Source of the DNA: Mycobacteroides franklinii
GTDB taxonomy: Bacteria; Actinomycetota; Actinomycetes; Mycobacteriales; Mycobacteriaceae
Assembly: GCF_002013895.1 (NCBI RefSeq)
Contig: NZ_MAFQ01000008.1
Location: 1 to 64,000, forward strand
Reading direction: 5' to 3'
DNA: 64,000 nucleotides
Within the stretch, counting starts at the first letter, position 1, and each line of letters opens with the position of its first letter. The notes beneath the pieces are model-generated. The model saw only the letters and a list, made by a program, of their open reading frames with translations. It was not told the origin of the DNA and did no database searches. Shown here piece by piece: positions 62,820 to 64,000 of the stretch. Both the position numbers and the translations under genes were made by a program.

Positions 62820-64000
62820 ATGAGCGACAACACCGAGACGGACAAGAAGTCGGTAGCCGCACGCTTGGTCAGCATGGCACAGGAACGCTACCTGCTCGGG
62901 CTCTCAGAAGAGGGCGAGCCGTTCGGCGCTGACCGCGACCGCCCGCACTTGGTGATGCTGCTCCGCGCCGGCAAGGCCGGTCTACGCGCCGACCTCGCCG
63001 CACGGTACTTCGCCGAAACCGGCGCGGTCGCCGGCGGCCAGGCGCTGACTGACGCCACCCTGATCCTCGAAGGTTTGGCTGCCACGAAGCCGCCCGAACG
63101 CCTCAACCTCCGCGTCGCTGACGATGACGGCACCATTTACATCGACACCGGACGGCCCGATGTCCAGACGATTCGTATCCGACAGGGCCGGTGGACGCTC
63201 ACCGAACGGGCACCTGTGCGCTTTCTGCGTACCAAGTTGACCGGGGCGATGCCGCTGCCGGCTCAGGGCGGGAATGTCGAGAAGCTCTGGGATTTCGTCA
63301 ACGTCGACTTTGAAGACCGACCGGTCCTCCTTGCTGCCCTCGTTGCCGCTCTTGTCCAGACGGACGTCCCCCACCCGATCTTGGCGCTGTTCGCCGAGCA
63401 GGGCAGCGCCAAGAGCACAACCACGCGCATGCTGGTCGATCTCATCGACCCGTCACCGGTCCCCCTGCGGCAGGCACCGCGTGACGCCGACTCGTGGGTC
63501 ACTGCAGCCTCCGGTTCGTGGGTCGTTGCCTTGGACAACCTGTCGACTATCTCGCCGTGGTTGTCGGATTCTCTGTGCCGCGCCGCCACCGGCGACGGCA
63601 ACGTCAAACGGGCGTTGTACACAGACTCCGATCTCGCAGTCATCAAATTTCGGCGGTGCGTCATCATCAACGGCATCGACGTCGGAGCAGTGCGGCCCGA
63701 CCTCGCGGAGCGACTGGCGACTGTCGACCTGCGACGCATTGATCGCCACATGCGACAACCGGAAGCCACGATGCGACAACAGTGGCGCACGGCTCTACCA
63801 GGGATTTTGGGCGGGCTTCTCGATCTGGCCGCCGTCGTCCATCAACGGCTGGAAACCATTTCGGTCGACGTGTCGCCACGGATGGCGGACTTCAGTCGCA
63901 CGCTGGCGGCCGTTGACGAGATTCTGTCGACCCATGGCTTCCGGCGTTACCTGTCACGCGCCAATCAACTCTCCGAAGACAGCCTGTCCGCCGACCCGTT
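62820..64000 (+). CDS. P-loop ATPase / replication-type protein, 3' end outside window
   Basis: About 393 residues are visible from ATG 62820. After an acidic amino-terminal region there is an ATPase-like domain with a deviant P-loop (EQGSAKSTTTR near residue 203; Ala in place of the second Gly), VVALDNLSTI near 240 as Walker B-like, and KFRRCVIINGID near 280. It resembles ATP-binding proteins of mycobacterial islands that sit in the place of a replication gene. The function is not established. Confidence 0.75.
   Translation, partial: MSDNTETDKKSVAARLVSMAQERYLLGLSEEGEPFGADRDRPHLVMLLRAGKAGLRADLAARYFAETGAVAGGQALTDATLILEGLAATKPPERLNLRVADDDGTIYIDTGRPDVQTIRIRQGRWTLTERAPVRFLRTKLTGAMPLPAQGGNVEKLWDFVNVDFEDRPVLLAALVAALVQTDVPHPILALFAEQGSAKSTTTRMLVDLIDPSPVPLRQAPRDADSWVTAASGSWVVALDNLSTISPWLSDSLCRAATGDGNVKRALYTDSDLAVIKFRRCVIINGIDVGAVRPDLAERLATVDLRRIDRHMRQPEATMRQQWRTALPGILGGLLDLAAVVHQRLETISVDVSPRMADFSRTLAAVDEILSTHGFRRYLSRANQLSEDSLSADP

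Larger units (their letters stand above)
61100..64000. mobile_element. Element 2, left part (continues beyond window)
   Basis: Begins right after the att core with an integrase on the minus strand, followed by an AlpA/Xis-like gene and an ATPase gene on the plus strand. Content is too short to tell ICE from phage-derived island. Confidence 0.75.

Overview
The window is mycobacterial. Its first 31 kb follow, gene for gene, the stretch known in Mycobacterium tuberculosis as Rv3659c to Rv3684: a tad-type secretion ATPase, ssd, an HAD hydrolase, the Ms1/MTS2823 RNA locus, the dppABCD peptide importer, acs, a secreted serine protease, ephE, marP, a Nudix hydrolase, a TlpA-like thioredoxin, nth, crp, a metallo-beta-lactamase-fold gene, a RidA gene, the paired Get3-like ATPases, whiB4, ponA2, a metallophosphatase and a cysteine-synthase-like gene. 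The GC level, GTG and ATG starts, an extra DMT transporter between crp and the beta-lactamase-fold gene, and a two-component system before the tRNA suggest a rapid grower, plausibly of the Mycobacteroides abscessus/chelonae group. The species is an inference.

At 31144-31217 lies tRNA-Pro (anticodon CGG). From inside that tRNA a 48-bp sequence (31171-31218) is repeated exactly at 61052-61099, and the 29.9 kb between the copies is an integrated mobile element. It carries a tyrosine integrase next to the right att site, an Xis-like protein, a divergent XRE repressor, a TOPRIM primase/D5 helicase, an FtsK/TraB-type DNA translocase in an operon with membrane proteins and lipoproteins, a RuvC-like protein, a serine recombinase, three DNA methyltransferases, an NrdH redoxin, small zinc-ribbon proteins and an IS21 remnant. 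No capsid, terminase, tail or lysis genes were found, so it reads as an integrative conjugative (or mobilizable) element rather than a prophage. Right after its right att site, a second integrase faces the other way, followed by an AlpA/Xis-like gene and a truncated ATPase. This is a second element in tandem at the same tRNA, running out of the window.

Element 1, region by region: (a) 31.4-34.5 kb, a translationally coupled operon of ESX-like small helical proteins headed by a 659-aa protein whose C-terminal region recalls the Rv3899c/Rv0029 group; (b) 34.5-39.5 kb, the transfer operon driven by a clear promoter with an operator-like dyad; (c) 39.6-40.2 kb, a non-coding region ending in six 12-bp tandem repeats, a candidate cis-acting replication or transfer site; (d) 40.1-45.3 kb, a DUF2637 protein, primase-helicase and control genes; (e) 45.3-49.1 kb, a mostly plus-strand island with a perfect CRP-type palindrome ahead of a Cys-rich small protein, a 153-bp inverted repeat, and a CPBP-like membrane protein; (f) 49.1-52.2 kb, a partial duplicate of the transfer module without the ATPase; (g) 52.1-58.1 kb, the IS21 remnant, methyltransferases, resolvase, zinc-ribbon and redoxin genes; (h) 58.1-61.1 kb, the integration/excision switch.

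The most novel-looking signals are a duplicated 60-bp RNA-leader candidate ahead of two small minus-strand genes (the NrdH gene and the tandem zinc-ribbon gene), the ATPase-less paralog of the translocase, the mobile ESX-like module, the 12-bp repeat array, and the tandem att arrangement with arm-type integrase sites.
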